Source: Psoroptes ovis
Lineage: Eukaryota; Arthropoda; Arachnida; Sarcoptiformes; Psoroptidae
DNA length: 64,000 bases
Reading direction: 5' to 3'
Assembly (NCBI GenBank): GCA_002943765.1
Contig: PQWQ01000039.1
Location: forward strand, 230,449 to 294,448
In this document: positions 13,501-27,400 of the stretch, in pieces
Position numbering within the stretch: position 1 is the stretch's first letter
Layout of the letters: every line of letters begins with the position of its first letter
Notes under the pieces: model-generated
What the model was told of the DNA's origin: nothing
Database searches by the model: none
Seen by the model: only the letters and a program-made list of their open reading frames with translations
Program-made: the position numbers and the translations under genes

Positions 13501-14133
13501 CCAACAAAAGCAACAACTAAACTCAATACTTGTAAATCAATTGTGATCTCGATTCTAATCTTGTCATACAAAAAAAATTCAAATTTTAATAAATAATCAT
13601 CATTACGATAATTGTTAGAATTAATACACATAATACACACACATAACTACCATTATTTCTTCATATTTTGACCCGAATAATCACCAATATTAATCATATC
13701 AAAGCATCATCTTTGAATTAAGAATATTGATAAACTGTAAATAGAATAATATTCAGTCAAATTTCAAATTCAAATCGTTTGTTTTTCTTGTTGAAATTCT
13801 ACTTAATCTCAAAGTCTCTTCGAACACACTCTTAAATATACAAATTCATTTCAATATTTTTGAATCGAATTTTGTTGATTTCATCATTTTCAATCATCGA
13901 TCATCATCGACATAATTTCTATTTCTGATCTCAAAAAATTCAAATCAAATCAATCAATCCATTCAAATTCAATTCAACGTATTTTCCCCTTTGAAAAAAT
14001 AATCATTTTTTGAAGAAAAAATTGAAAAATAATCAATAATCATACAAATAATTGATTTGAATATATCGCCATTCGATGATAGGTGAGTTAATAATAATTT
14101 TTTTTGAAGTAAATAACGCCATTTATTTTTATT

Positions 14134-14213
14134 AGGTTGTCTGAAAAGTTTTTGCCGATTATTTCGTAGGGAATCATGAAAAAATCGGCAAGAACTTTTC
14201 GGACAACCTAATA
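14134..14213. mobile_element. mariner-like MITE, symmetrical type
   Basis: TA-flanked, 80 bp. Arms GTTTTTGCCGATT and AATCGGCAAGAAC. Confidence 0.9.
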
Positions 14214-14411
14214 TTTTTATTTTTATTTTTTTTCGGGAAAAAAATTGAAAATTTTCCCATAATTTGATATGATTTCTTATGTTGTTGATGATTTGATTTA
14301 TTTGTGATTTAATGTGATTTGATTTGATTATTATTGTTTCCAAGAGATGCATAGTTTTTGTTTATTTGTTTGTTAAATTTTATGAATTTGATTTCTTTGG
14401 GAAAAAAAATA

Positions 14412-14491
14412 TCAGGTTGTCCGTAAAGTTTTTGTCGATTTACCAATTGAAAAACATTTGAAAATCGGTAAAAACTTTTCGGACAACCCAA
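14412..14491. mobile_element. mariner-like MITE, symmetrical type
   Basis: TA-flanked, 80 bp. Arms GTTTTTGTCGATT and AATCGGTAAAAAC. Lies 198 bp from the previous copy. Confidence 0.9.
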
Positions 14492-15423
14492 TATTTAATA
14501 ATAATAATTTGCCTCAAATCTTGTTTATTTCTATTTCCATTTTTCCCCCGATTTAAAAATAGTTTTATCATGATTCAAAGACACTTTTGTTATTATTATT
14601 TATTATTGAAAAATCATGGAAAAATATATGTGAATGAATGAATACAAAAAACAATTGAAACAATTGATTTAAAATTAAATTCCCATATAAATAAATTTGA
14701 CATCATTTGAAAAATATTGTTCACATTTAAATCACCGAAATCATTGATCAGAAAAAACAAAATTGACCATCAAAAAATTACAATTTAATTCAAAAATTTG
14801 GCCATAAATAAATAAATGAATAAATAAAACGAATGAATATTGTACTTTTTCAAATATGGATATATATGATGTTTGATTCATTATGCTTTATTTGTTTCAA
14901 TGATTATTTATTATTATTATGCAAAGCAAAACAGAAACAAAATAAATAAACAACAACGTTTCTATGACGTATTTTTTCCGATCATCATCATCATCAAACA
15001 TATACATAAATGTACATATAAATATATATGGACAACGATATCGATGATTATGTTCGACAACGTATTTGAAAATTTTATGGTCTATTGTTGCTCTGTTATT
15101 ACGATTATTATTGATCATCTTTGCCTCAAATTGTTGTCGTCATCAAAATACTCGTCCAAAATATCGAATCAAATACATGTTTCGATTCATTCAAATGTTC
15201 ACAAAGAGTTAAATGAAGCCACATATGTTTATGTTTGTCGACATTATTTTTCAAAAGTTAAAATATTGTATCGAGAAACAATAGTCTCAAATAGTTTCTC
15301 AATCCTTTCCTTTCGCTTTCGTTTGACATTTGAATTCAACAACAACAACAACAACGTCATAAGATAAGAATAATTATTGAAATTTGAATTCTGAAGAAAT
15401 TAAAACTCAAAAACAAACGAAAA

Positions 15424-18400
15424 ATGGAAACAATCGGACAATTTGAATATAATGATAAAGATATGCTTGGCCATGGTGCATTTGCTGTCGTTTATAAAGG
15501 ACGTTTCATTAATGTAAGTTCATTAATTTTCATTTTTTCAAATATTTAAATTTCAATTGTTTTCAACGAAAAAAAAATGAAATCTTTGAAATCTTTCAAA
15601 GAAAAGTTGAAAATTTCTTTTATTCAAGTGTCAAAATATTGACGTTTGGCATATGTCCATAATATTTTTCCTATGAACTGAACGAAATAATGATGAAAAT
15701 AATGATGTTAGATTCATTAAAATTTGAATTTAAATTCAATTCAAAATTCAAGAATTATCCCCTTTATTTTCTTTGAATTTGTTCAAGAAAAGCAAATGTG
15801 TAAAAGAGTAAAATATGCGTGTTTATTAATGATTATTATCATCATTGACTTTACAGTCCCTATTATCTCCATAAGAATTCAATGAGAGCAATAAACTTTT
15901 CGAAGTGTTTTACCCGTATTTGTTTGTTATTTCTCATAGATCTTTCATAGATTTTCAAAGAACAAGAGTCCAAAATAATGTGCGATACAAAGCAATAATA
16001 ATCGTACAAAAGGTGTACGACCATGATCATCGTTGATGACGATGAGTCATACAATAATTCTTTGATGATGACGATCATAATAATAATTCGAGCTAAGACT
16101 ATAATGAGTATTTGAATATATTTTTATTTGGTCCATGTATCTAACATGGCACCCGAATTATTCTATATACTCTTTGAATGTTTGAAGCTCACAATTCATG
16201 GCGATATATTTGTGTACGATTATATATTCTACCATTATATATGTCTTCATGCTTGATGATCATGTAATTCATGTGTGTATTCGCCTATGTATGAATTCAA
16301 TTATTGTCGTCATTGTTTGATTATTACAAAGACTTTCCGAGCATTTCACTCGAGCAGATTGTTTGAGGTTTTAGTTGGAATTGAATTTTGATAGAATTGA
16401 ATTCAGATAGATTCAAAATGTATTTGAAATTCTGTTGATTGAAATGCAATTTTTTTTAAACATTTCGATTAATTCATTCAGTTTACGGCCTTATTCATTG
16501 ACATTTGATTGTTTTTAGTTGTTTATTGTTTGATGCTGGCGCTGAATAATTCGTAGAATTGTTTATTTCATTTATTTTTTAGTTTTTTTTGATTATTTTC
16601 TTTTGATTTTTTCCTCAACGAACAACAATTCATGAGAACGCACTGAACTGGAGGTTATAATCGTTTATATTAGACGTTGAATATTCATATATTCAATTAT
16701 TCGATTAGATCAAAACGTCTATTTCAAAGCGTAAATTTCATAAAAACAAAATTTCTATGAACCATGTAATAATGAACCATTGAAAAAACAACTTTTTGAG
16801 ATAAAAAAAAAAACGAAAAGATTCGTGGTTCATTCACATTATGAAATCTCTATTCACATTGAAAATATTATTATTATTATTGCCTAAATCAAACCTTGCA
16901 TCGACAATTTTTTTTTTTTTTTTCATTAGATTAGATTCGAAATGAAAATATTTTTAATTGAATTTAAAAATTTTAAGAAATATTATTAGATTCAATCAAA
17001 AGTCAATAAATTTTAAATGTCAGGGATTTTTTCCTCTGGCTGCATTGGTTATAGCCATCCATCCATACATTCAATTTGTGAAATTTCTTTGAATTTTTTC
17101 CAAATCATCTTTGGAAGAAATAAATAAATAAATTCCCTCATTCATTCATTTCAATTCAATTGAATTGAAATGAATCCATTTTGTTCAAACGAATCAAATC
17201 AATTGAGATTGAATGGAAATGCGAAACAAACAAACAAACAAACGAAAATATTCACGGATCTCTCATTTCGCATTCGTATTCATTCTTCTTGTTTTTTTTT
17301 TGATTGATTTATCACAATCAATCAATCGGTCAATCATTGAAAATTGATTCAATTTCAAATGTTTTGATATTTTCTGATGATCTTAAAATGATGATCTTAG
17401 AATGATGATAATGATAATGATGCTTTCCAATGCTTACCTTGGCTGTTATATCAAAACCAGAACTATTAGGTTGTCCGATAAGTTCTTGCCGATTTTCTCA
17501 TAATTCTCTACACCTAAATCGACAAAAACTTTCCGGACAACCTAGTATAAGATTCAATAAGATTGAAATAACTAATATAAGAACTCTTTGAATATCTAAA
17601 TCGATTAATGATGATGATAATGATGATGATGATGGTCATCATTATTATTGTTATGATTATTATCATCATCGTTATCATCATTATCGTCATTTGTTATGAT
17701 AATCATTACCATCATTATGACCATAATCATTATCAGAATCATTATTATCATTACGTCAACCAGAAGATTATAATGATTTCAGGTGTTTCGAAAAATCAAA
17801 AATTCAATATTTTATACCTTCGAATCAAAACACATTGGCTCAATGAGAATTGTGTGAGCCATTTTCATTGCCAAAACTAAATGATTTTCTTAAATTTTAG
17901 TTTATTAGGTTGTCCGGAAAGTTTTTGCCGATTTTTTCGTAGAAAATAATTGGAAAATCGGCAAAAATTTTTAGGACAATCGAATATTTTGATTCATTTA
18001 TTTATTAATTCGTTGTTTTTTTTTTTTTTTTTTTTGGCTCTGTTGTTGTTTTGCTGCTGTTGTTTACCTGTAGAAAATTTTAAATCACCTTGTAATCACC
18101 TAAGTACCTTGATTTTTAAAATTTTTACAAAAAATTTTCAATGAATTTTTCAATGAACCATTTTTTTTGAATGGTAATTTATTTTTTCACTTTTGAAAAA
18201 TTCCATTCAATCAGTGTTTGCTTTGTTTGTTTTCATATGGTTTCAAGTGTTTCGAGCATTTTGTTTTTTCCTGTGTAAAAATCATTCAATCAATATTCAA
18301 AGGCGAAATTGAAAATTTATAAAATTTCAAAAATTTCGTCCATCATTGATGAATATTTTCGTTTTCCATTTTGAAAATATGAATTGAAATTGAATTTCAT

Positions 18401-21400
18401 TTTCAATTTCGCATTTTTTTCTCCATAATATTCAATGACGTATTAATTTTGTTCGTTTGAATTCAAATTGAATTCAATTCAAAATCAAATTGAATTCAAT
18501 CGACATTGATTTTCATACAAGGAACATAATACATAATTTATTATTTCTATGACATAATCGTTTTTTTTTGATGATCGTTAAAAAAAATTGTTTCAAATCG
18601 ATTAATTTTTATAACTCTTGGAGTGCTTGAATACTTCTAGTGTTTACCTGCACAGGTATACGCAGGTAATAATAACAACCAGTAATTACCAGGTAGCATA
18701 TTGCTTAGCCTCAATGAACAATGAAAAAGTCACAAGTTAATAAAATTTAAAATTTTTAAAATTTCAAGACACATAAACACACACCTTTGTTTTGAAAACG
18801 TATGAAATTTCACCATTTCGGCTACTACCTGTAATTTCTAATTGCATTATTGTCACATTAACCTTGAAAAATTTCGTTCAAATTGATAGAAAAAATGGAA
18901 AATAAATAATTCAAATAAATGTAAATAAAATAAACGAAATATCACAACCCTTTAATTGTCATTCATATTCTATTCAAGGTTGTCCGTAAAGTTTTTGCCG
19001 ATTTTCATTAGCAACTCTATTCGATTAAGCCGAATTGACTTTTTGGACAACCTAAATACATAGAAGTATTAGAAAAATGTAATTATTCCTGTTGTATTTC
19101 TCTTCATTTATTTGAATGATGATGTTTGTTGATTGATAATTGTCGAATTGAATTGAATGCAAATGTATTTCCATCACTTGGCTTCTCCATCAATTGATGG
19201 TATTAAGCCTGGAATAGGTACTTGTTGATGGTGCAGAAGTAATTCGTTTCATTCAAATTATGATTTTATGATGATAATCATCATTTAATTATCATTACTT
19301 TTGTTGCTTTTCCCCCTAAAAAAATTCTGATTTTTGAATTATGATTAGCCATATGATGATGGCGATGCTCCATCATCATTTTTAAATAAAGAAAAATCTC
19401 GAGAAAACACACGTTGAAAAATCTAGATGTTTTTCTTAAAGGAATTTTTAAGACTCTCGAAGAAACAAAGAAGAAATGTTTGAAAGAGTAAATCGAATAA
19501 ATGAAAGAAATTATTTCATTTCACTAATTTCAAAGAGAAATTTGTTGATTTTTCAAGGTGAAATCTCCACACACTCATAGAAAAATTATGGAAAAAATGT
19601 GAAAAGCAAAAATACATTCGTAATAATATGAAATCAAAATAAATTAATAAACTCTTTCACACAATTGAAAATTGAAAATAAAACACATTACATTCGTTGT
19701 ACAAAATTGTAAAAAGCACTCCGAGCAGCTCAAATCATTCAATTTAATTGTGGATGTATTGAATTGAATTGATTGATTGATTGAAATAAATGATTAGTTG
19801 TATATTTATTTATTTACTTTGTTACGAGTGTATTTATTTGTATTTGTACATATATTTGTATTGATACTATTGAAAGTACTATTGAAAGTGTTCAATATAT
19901 TATTGATCGATTGATTGAATCAAATTATATATTTGTGTACATCTTACCTTATTGAGCATAGTTTATACGTCTTTATGCACTTTAAATTGCATTTATGTCG
20001 CAAATATTGGAATTCAATGAGTAACAAGCGATTTGCAAAAGCAATTGCAAAATATTGATACAAATAAATATCAAATAATAATATAAACAAGGAATTAACT
20101 CTTTGGTTCCTTAATTTGCTAAGATGCTAAAAATACTCATAGAAAATTGAAATAAATTCCATTCAATCGTCCCTAAAAAATTCATTGAAAAATATTTCAA
20201 TGAAATATTCTTGAATTTGGATTGAATCCCATTTCTATTGTCATCTTGGATTTTTTTGCGTGTGTATTTTTGGACATTTTTGAACATTTTATTTCAATTG
20301 AAAATTAACAAAATGGATTCAAGGGGCCCACACACGCAAAATTTGCGCAGCAAATCACATTTTAAACAAGTGTAAACTTGCTTTAAAAAAGACCATAAAT
20401 GTAATATATGAAAAAATACATAATTTATTGCCATTGAATTATCCATTATTATTTGTATTATGAAGAAAAATGAAAAATCCTTGCATCCTTTTTACATTAT
20501 TATTATTATTATGAATTCGAGAGCATAAATATATCAATTTGTGTCCATAAGCATTTTCAAATTATTATTATTTCTATTTTTCCATAGAAATCAATGTAAA
20601 ACATGAATCATTTTATTTTATTTTATTTATTTTGACAAAATTCAACAGCGCTAAATTGATTCATTTGATGATGATTGCACAACATTGCACAATAATTTTG
20701 TGGTTGCTTTGGCTGCTAAAGTTTAGCTGCTTAAGCTGCTGTTGTTTTCGCTTATTTATTTTCAAAATTTTTCACATTTCAATTATGCTTTTTTACAAGC
20801 TTTGCAACAGTAACAACACAATGATTTTCAATTTCAAAAGCATTGACAATTGAACAAAGATTATGGATTGAAAATTACATGGCAATTTTATACATACATA
20901 ATTCATGTTGTTTTATATTGAATTTCTAATGAATTTATTTCAGTGAATTTCCAATGTATTTCTATGTGAATTTCTATGAATTTCATTTCATTTTTCTTCA
21001 TTTTTGACTATAAACTTTGTGTGTAGGCTTTTCGTTAGCTTTCAATTTTCAATCCCTTGACAACTAGTCCTCTATTTTCTATATTTTGAGGAAAGAAATT
21101 TTAAGTAAAAAATATATCGACATCATTTGACACACATTCCTTGTCATTTGCTAATTGATCATCATAATTTTTTTATTTTCCTCGATGAAATAAATTACAA
21201 TTGAACAATTTAGCTTTGTTCTTGGTGTCATATGAGATCGATGTGATATCGACTATGATTAAGTGTGATCGATTTTATTACGCATCGGTTGGGTTATATG
21301 TGTTCGTTATTTATTCGTTTTTTCTCTGATTTATTCAAAGACAAATTTGGCACAAATTCGTCGCTTGAATTTATTTTTACTCTTGCATTTATTTTCCATT

Positions 21401-24400
21401 GAATATTACACAATCGTCACTTTTATTTTTCGAATATTTTTTGTTTTTTTGGCGCCATGTGATCATGTTGTTCAAATCATGTTGTTTATGTTTTTAATTA
21501 TCACATTTTATGTGATAATGATGATGGTGGTTAGTTAGTTAGTTAGCCTGATTTCCTTGATGATGATGAATGGTGTTATTGATATTGATGGTGATTAAAA
21601 GATTAAAAATGGGTCAAACATATTCATCGTTTTTTATTATTTTCCCTTCGATCAAATTCAATCATTTTTGGTATGATTGTATTGAATTGAATATCTCATT
21701 GATTCCATATTTTCCAAATCGAAAGCATGGAAAATTTCAAATTCGTGTTCGTTGTGAATTCATTTGTTTTCGTGGAAATTTTTCATGTGTAATCAATGGC
21801 TTGAATGGCAAACTACAAACGTGTATATTGCACTTGTTCGATTTCAGTTCAATTTTAATCTTAATTGATTTGAATGGTTGCGAAACAATACCAGTGAAAA
21901 ATCATTGTAATAATATCACTGATCTTTGATAAAGTCAAATTGATTCTTGTACATTGATCAAATTTGTTCCCTCTTGTCACTTGAGTAAATGTGATTATTT
22001 ACACTTAAGTACTAATATTTTGATTTTTAGGTATATTAATATAATATTTAAGATCTTCGATTTGTAAAATTGAAAATTGAAAATTTTCTTCTCTTCTTTA
22101 GCCTCAATTCGTGCCAGTAATTTTTGCGGTTGTTGTTGTTGTTGTATTAACTGGTTTTCAAATTTAGATCAAACCAGTGAATAATACAATTGATTGATTG
22201 ATAGTAAACATTGATATCTTTCTCTCTCTCTAACGTTTTCTTGAATTTACAAAATAGAAAAAAAATTGATATTCATTGATTTAGATTTGGATTGAGTGAA
22301 ATGTATATTAGTAGAAAGTAGAGTTGAACGAAAAAAAAATCCACAAAAATCATATGATAAGATTACAATTGTGGTTTGTAGTTTGTGATTGTGATCTATA
22401 AATATACATTTTTTTTTCAATAATTTATTCATTGTATACAATTTCGATTGATTCAACAATAAATCAATAAATAGATTGATTGAATATGATCAATCAATCA
22501 ATCAATCAATTGATTGATTGATTTGAAACGGTCTATTGATGATCATTATAAATAATAGGTTGTCCCATAAGTTCTTGCCAATTTTCCAATGATTTTCTAT
22601 GATATAACCGGCAAGTACTTATGGGACAATCCAATAATAATAATGCTTACATTTATGTCTATGTAAGCATTGATGATGATCATCAATCTATTTCTATTAA
22701 TAATTTTAATAAGAAGAAATTGATATCTAATTAAAATTGATGATTATTATCATCCTATCAATTCAATCATTCATTGAACAAAAATAAATCAAAAATCAAT
22801 TCATTTATTTGAAAGCATTCAAATAACATGTGATCTAGAAACGCGTGTGTATTCATGATATTTCGTACGTATTATGTACGTTTAAATTAGGAACAAAAAA
22901 AAGTTTTGGGTTTTTTATTTCGTACAAAGTATTAAATTCAATGCATAAAGTATTGATTTCTTTGGCTGAAAAATGATTTCGTAATCAAATATTTTTTTAG
23001 ATTTGATTCAATCGATCTATCAATCAATCAATTTGATGAAATAATGATCAATTTTCGATCCTCTCTTGTGATTCACAAATGACAATCAATTCACATGTTT
23101 TAAATGTGCTTTTTTCTTTGGTATATCTACGTGTGACTATTTGCGCGAATAATCTTTCTCCTAAAAACGGTTCGATTAATCTTGGTTGTGTGATGAATGT
23201 ATCTTGTGGTTTGATGCATGGAAGAGTGATTTGAAATGAATGATTTCAAATAAATGTCTGTGTGTTTTGATTACAAAAAAGGATAAGGTTTTATAAGGAT
23301 TTGAACTGGATGATTTGAACATAGCACAATTCAATCAATTCATTTCGACTGTTGTTAACCCATAATCGATCGATTCGAATCAAGGAAATGAAGGATTTTG
23401 ATTTATTTTGATTTCTATTTATTATTTTGATTATTAAATCAATTGATATTCGAAACAAATCAAATAACGATTGTACAAATCGAATACATTCAAATCGAAT
23501 AATTTCGAATGACAAACGAGAATTTATTTATTTATTTACTCATTCATTCGTATACGAATTTCTATTTTTATCATGGATTTGAGTTATTGGATTTTGAATT
23601 ATTTGGATTTAAATTATTCGAAAAATTCTATTTAATTTTAAATATTAATTAATTTTAATTAATTTTTTCATTTTCAAAAATTTCAAAATTTCAAATTTTC
23701 CAATTTCCAAATTTTTAAAAATCAAAAAGGACTCGAAAAAAGAGGTTGCAATCAAACGTATAACGAAAAAAAATCTATCACGTTCACAAAATTTATTAAA
23801 AAAAGAAATAAAAATCTTGAAAACATTAACCGAATTACATCATGAAAATGTTGTTTGTTTACTTGATTGTCAAGAAACAGTACAATATGTTTATTTAGTA
23901 ATGGAATATTGTAATGGTGGTGATTTAGCTGATTATTTAAATGCAAGTAAGTGTTTTTTGTGTTTCATTATTTCGTTGGATATTTAAGATTTTCTTTCTT
24001 GAAATAACAATTGATTCATTAATCGATTCACTAATCTTAAAAAATTCAATTTCTTCTCCCCATAAATAAAATAACAGCTAAACGAACATTATCCGAAAGT
24101 ACGATACGAATATTTCTTAGACAAATAGGTGAGTGTATTATGGCGAAAATTTTTCGAGAAATTCGTCTTAAAAATTTAGAAAAAATAGAGATAAATCCAC
24201 TTATTCAATGATCGACAATTTATTCATTCATTTATTTGATTTTCTTATTTTATTTCTTCACAAAATTATATAAATGTATAGCTGCTGCAATGAAAGCATT
24301 GAATGCTAAAGGCGTTGTCCATCGTGATCTCAAGCCTCAGGTAATTATTATTTATTAATATTAAAATTATTGTTATAATCATAATCATAATTTAAATAAA

Positions 24401-27400
24401 TATAAAAATATTTTTGTCCATAATTTATATTTGTGATAATCATCATCATCATCATTATTATTGATTTTGATGTTATATAATGATGATTATAAATATAAAT
24501 TTTCATAATCCTCTAATGTTTCTTATTAATTGAGGAAATGAATATCAAAAGTAATAAATAAAAGAAAATTCAAGTCAATAAAAACAGATATTGGGTTGTC
24601 CCATAAGTTCTTGCCGATTTTCCAATTATTTTTCTACGATATAATCGGCAAGAACTTATGGGACAGCTCAATAGAAATAAGCCATTAAATAGTGATTGAT
24701 TCTCCTTTAGTTTTGAAATGATTTAGTTTTTTTTCAGATTTAAATTTGAATTTAGTTCTCATATATTTTTTGATTAGTTTTTTTTCCAAGCTGTAAAACA
24801 TTATTCTGTATTGTGTATGAGGTATAGGGCTATTATTCCTTATAATAATTCAATTATTCATCACCTTATGGACTCCTTTTTTATTTCAAAATAATTCATT
24901 TCTTTTGTTCATTTTACTTATCAAAATGTCTAATCCTTTCTTGAAATACTTTAATTTATTCCAATTAAATGAAATAAATCTGGGAAAAACAAAGAACATT
25001 TTACTTTGTTATCAATGTGAAGATAATGGTGCACTGCCACCACCATCAAAAATACAGCTGAAAATTGCCGATTTTGGTTTTGCTCGATTTCTGGGTGAAG
25101 GTGTTATGGCAGCTACATTATGTGGTTCACCAATGTATATGGCTCCTGAAGGTAAGTTTGTTTGTTTGTTTTTTTTTTTTCTTTTTGAAAAAAATTGATG
25201 GTCTTTACCCCACAATTAACATTTAAATTGGTCAATTATGATCAATGTGATTGAATTTAAACACAAAAATTTCACTCAAAAAACAAATTCGAACACCAAA
25301 AATAAATGAATTAATGATAATTCACCAAAAATGATAATTTTGTGTAATTTGATATCCACTATGTGTATTTATTTACGGGTATCCATCAACATCAAAGCAC
25401 ATGTAATCCAAATTCATTTATTTTTGTAAATCATTTTAATTTTTCCAAATAAGTCAGTTAAAAAACAAAATCATGAAATTTTTAAATAAATTTCTGATGC
25501 AATAACAACGGTTTTTCATCAAAAAAATAAAATAAATCAAAAAACACAACTGTGGCAATAACAATAACCTGATGACTACTTGACTAGTTGATGATAGCTG
25601 ACTAAATAAAATTTAAATGAAAATATCCGAAAAAATGAATATATGTTAGCGTGTCCGGAAAGTTCTAGCCGATTTTCATTCGACAACTCTATTGATTAAA
25701 CCGAATTAACTTTTAGGACAACCAAATTATATGAAATGTCAATCATATGTGTTTCGTTGCTGTTTGATGTGTTCATATGTATTATATGAAATATGAAATT
25801 CTTTGTTTTTTAGATGAATTTTTTTGAATTTCATATGATCTACAAGAGAATGATTAACTGAATGATGAATGATTGATGACTATAAATAATTCTCATAGTT
25901 CATGTAATTGTGTTTAAGTTTGTATTAGTTTCTATGTGTGTTGTGCATGTGTATTTCTTGTGTATTTCGTGTGCATTTTCATGTTTAAATTTACTTGGTT
26001 TTGATGAATCAGATGTTTAATAATATTTTATTTTTCGATGAATGACATTGAAATGTTGGTTGAAAAATGATTGGCTGAAAAATGAATTTTTAAAATTAAA
26101 AAAAATGAATGAAAGAAATAAGCAAGAAAATAATATTAGGCTGTCCGTAAAGTTCTAGTCGATTTTCATGAGCAACTCTATTGTGATTAAGCGGCATTAA
26201 CTTTTCGGACATCCTAATATATTTTTTGATAATCATAATTGTTGTATGTGATGCAATTTTCATCGAAAATTTCATATTCAGATTCCTACGAATTCATGAA
26301 ATTTTTCAAAGAAATTGAAATGAATTTTTTTTTGACATCAGATGACTTTATATTCAAAATATTTGTAGATATTTTCATTTATATTTCAAATAGGTCTTAC
26401 ATTCTATTCGCCTGTGTATTCTGTCATTCTAAAATAATTCTTAATAATTCTAATCGTACATTGTCTTACAACCAGTTAGTTGGTACATTGAGATCATTGA
26501 AAAATAGCGTTCAACTCTAAAAAATTGAAAATTGTAAATATTATCATAATCATCATGATCATCATGATGATCATCATCAAGGATAACAATTAAACAATGT
26601 TAACAGATATATACAAACACAATTTGATTTGATTTGATGATATTTTTCCTACGAATAATGTAAATGACATTGTAACAATTTGTTGCCATCATATGTTTAT
26701 GTGATGTGTTTGCGTGTGTTTGTTCAGTGTCTATTTGGTTTCCGTAGGATTTTTCAAAGTTTATTTCATGTTTAATTTAAAATAATGAAATAATTATTTG
26801 ACCAATTTTTTCTCTCATGTTTAATCATGTTTAACATTGATCATAATTAATTTGTTTTTGTTTTTTTCTAAAATTTCAAATGATTACCACCTCGATTCTA
26901 ATGAATTATTAATGTGTTTTCATCCTTATTCCTTTTTAAACTCTTTCATATTTTTCAAAAATATTAAATTTGGGCCATTCCCAACATCCTCCTCGAACTA
27001 ATAATGAATTTGAATTGAAATTAATTCCAATTAATTCAAATCCAATCCAATCAATCAGTGATTATGTCACAAAAATATGGTGCAAAAGCCGATCTATGGT
27101 CAATAGCGACAATCATTTATCAATGTTTAACTGGACAAGCACCATTCAAAGCGAATACACCGCAAGAATTACGTCATTATTATGAATCGACACCGAATTT
27201 GGCACCAATGTAAGTGTATTTATGTATTTTTGAAAATTTTTAAAACAAAAATTGTTTTTTGTTTTTAAAATGTTTTTGATCAATTTTGTATGATATTTAC
27301 ACTGTGATTATTTGTTGTTGTTTATATTCTCGTATTGAAATATTTTCGGTTAAATGAATTGAATTTAATCGTAAATAAATAAATACTGATGTAAATGAAT

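Larger units (their letters stand above)
10510..15423. other. intergenic region upstream of the ULK gene
   Basis: No convincing exon was found in this 4.9-kb stretch between the membrane-protein gene and the ULK start. It contains two MITEs about 200 bp apart (14134 and 14412), AT/TTTA microsatellites and a TG-rich patch near 11.85 kb. The ULK promoter and 5' UTR must lie in the right-hand part. A CAACAA run sits just before the start (about 15340-15356). Confidence 0.5.
15514..23729 (+). other. 8.2-kb first intron of ULK
   Basis: It begins GTAAGT after the glycine-loop exon and ends at an AG in a purine-rich context (CAAAAAG) before DSKKEVAIK. It is far longer than the other introns of this gene (62-1907 bp). 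No nested gene was recognised on either strand. It carries MITEs at 17466, 17905, 18973 and 22555, plus GAT/ATT microsatellites near 17.6 kb. Confidence 0.85.

Noticed and set aside
14873..15367. 164-codon ORF just upstream of ULK
   Set aside because: Tyr/Ile/His-rich and ends in a CAACAA run. More likely promoter or 5' UTR of ULK.
17608..17880. ORF of Met/Ile/Val codons in ULK intron 1
   Set aside because: Translation of an ATG/ATC microsatellite.
24905..25198. ORF starting MFILLIKMSN as a separate gene
   Set aside because: Its later part is ULK exon 5 (DFG loop), and the first part and tail are read-through of flanking introns.
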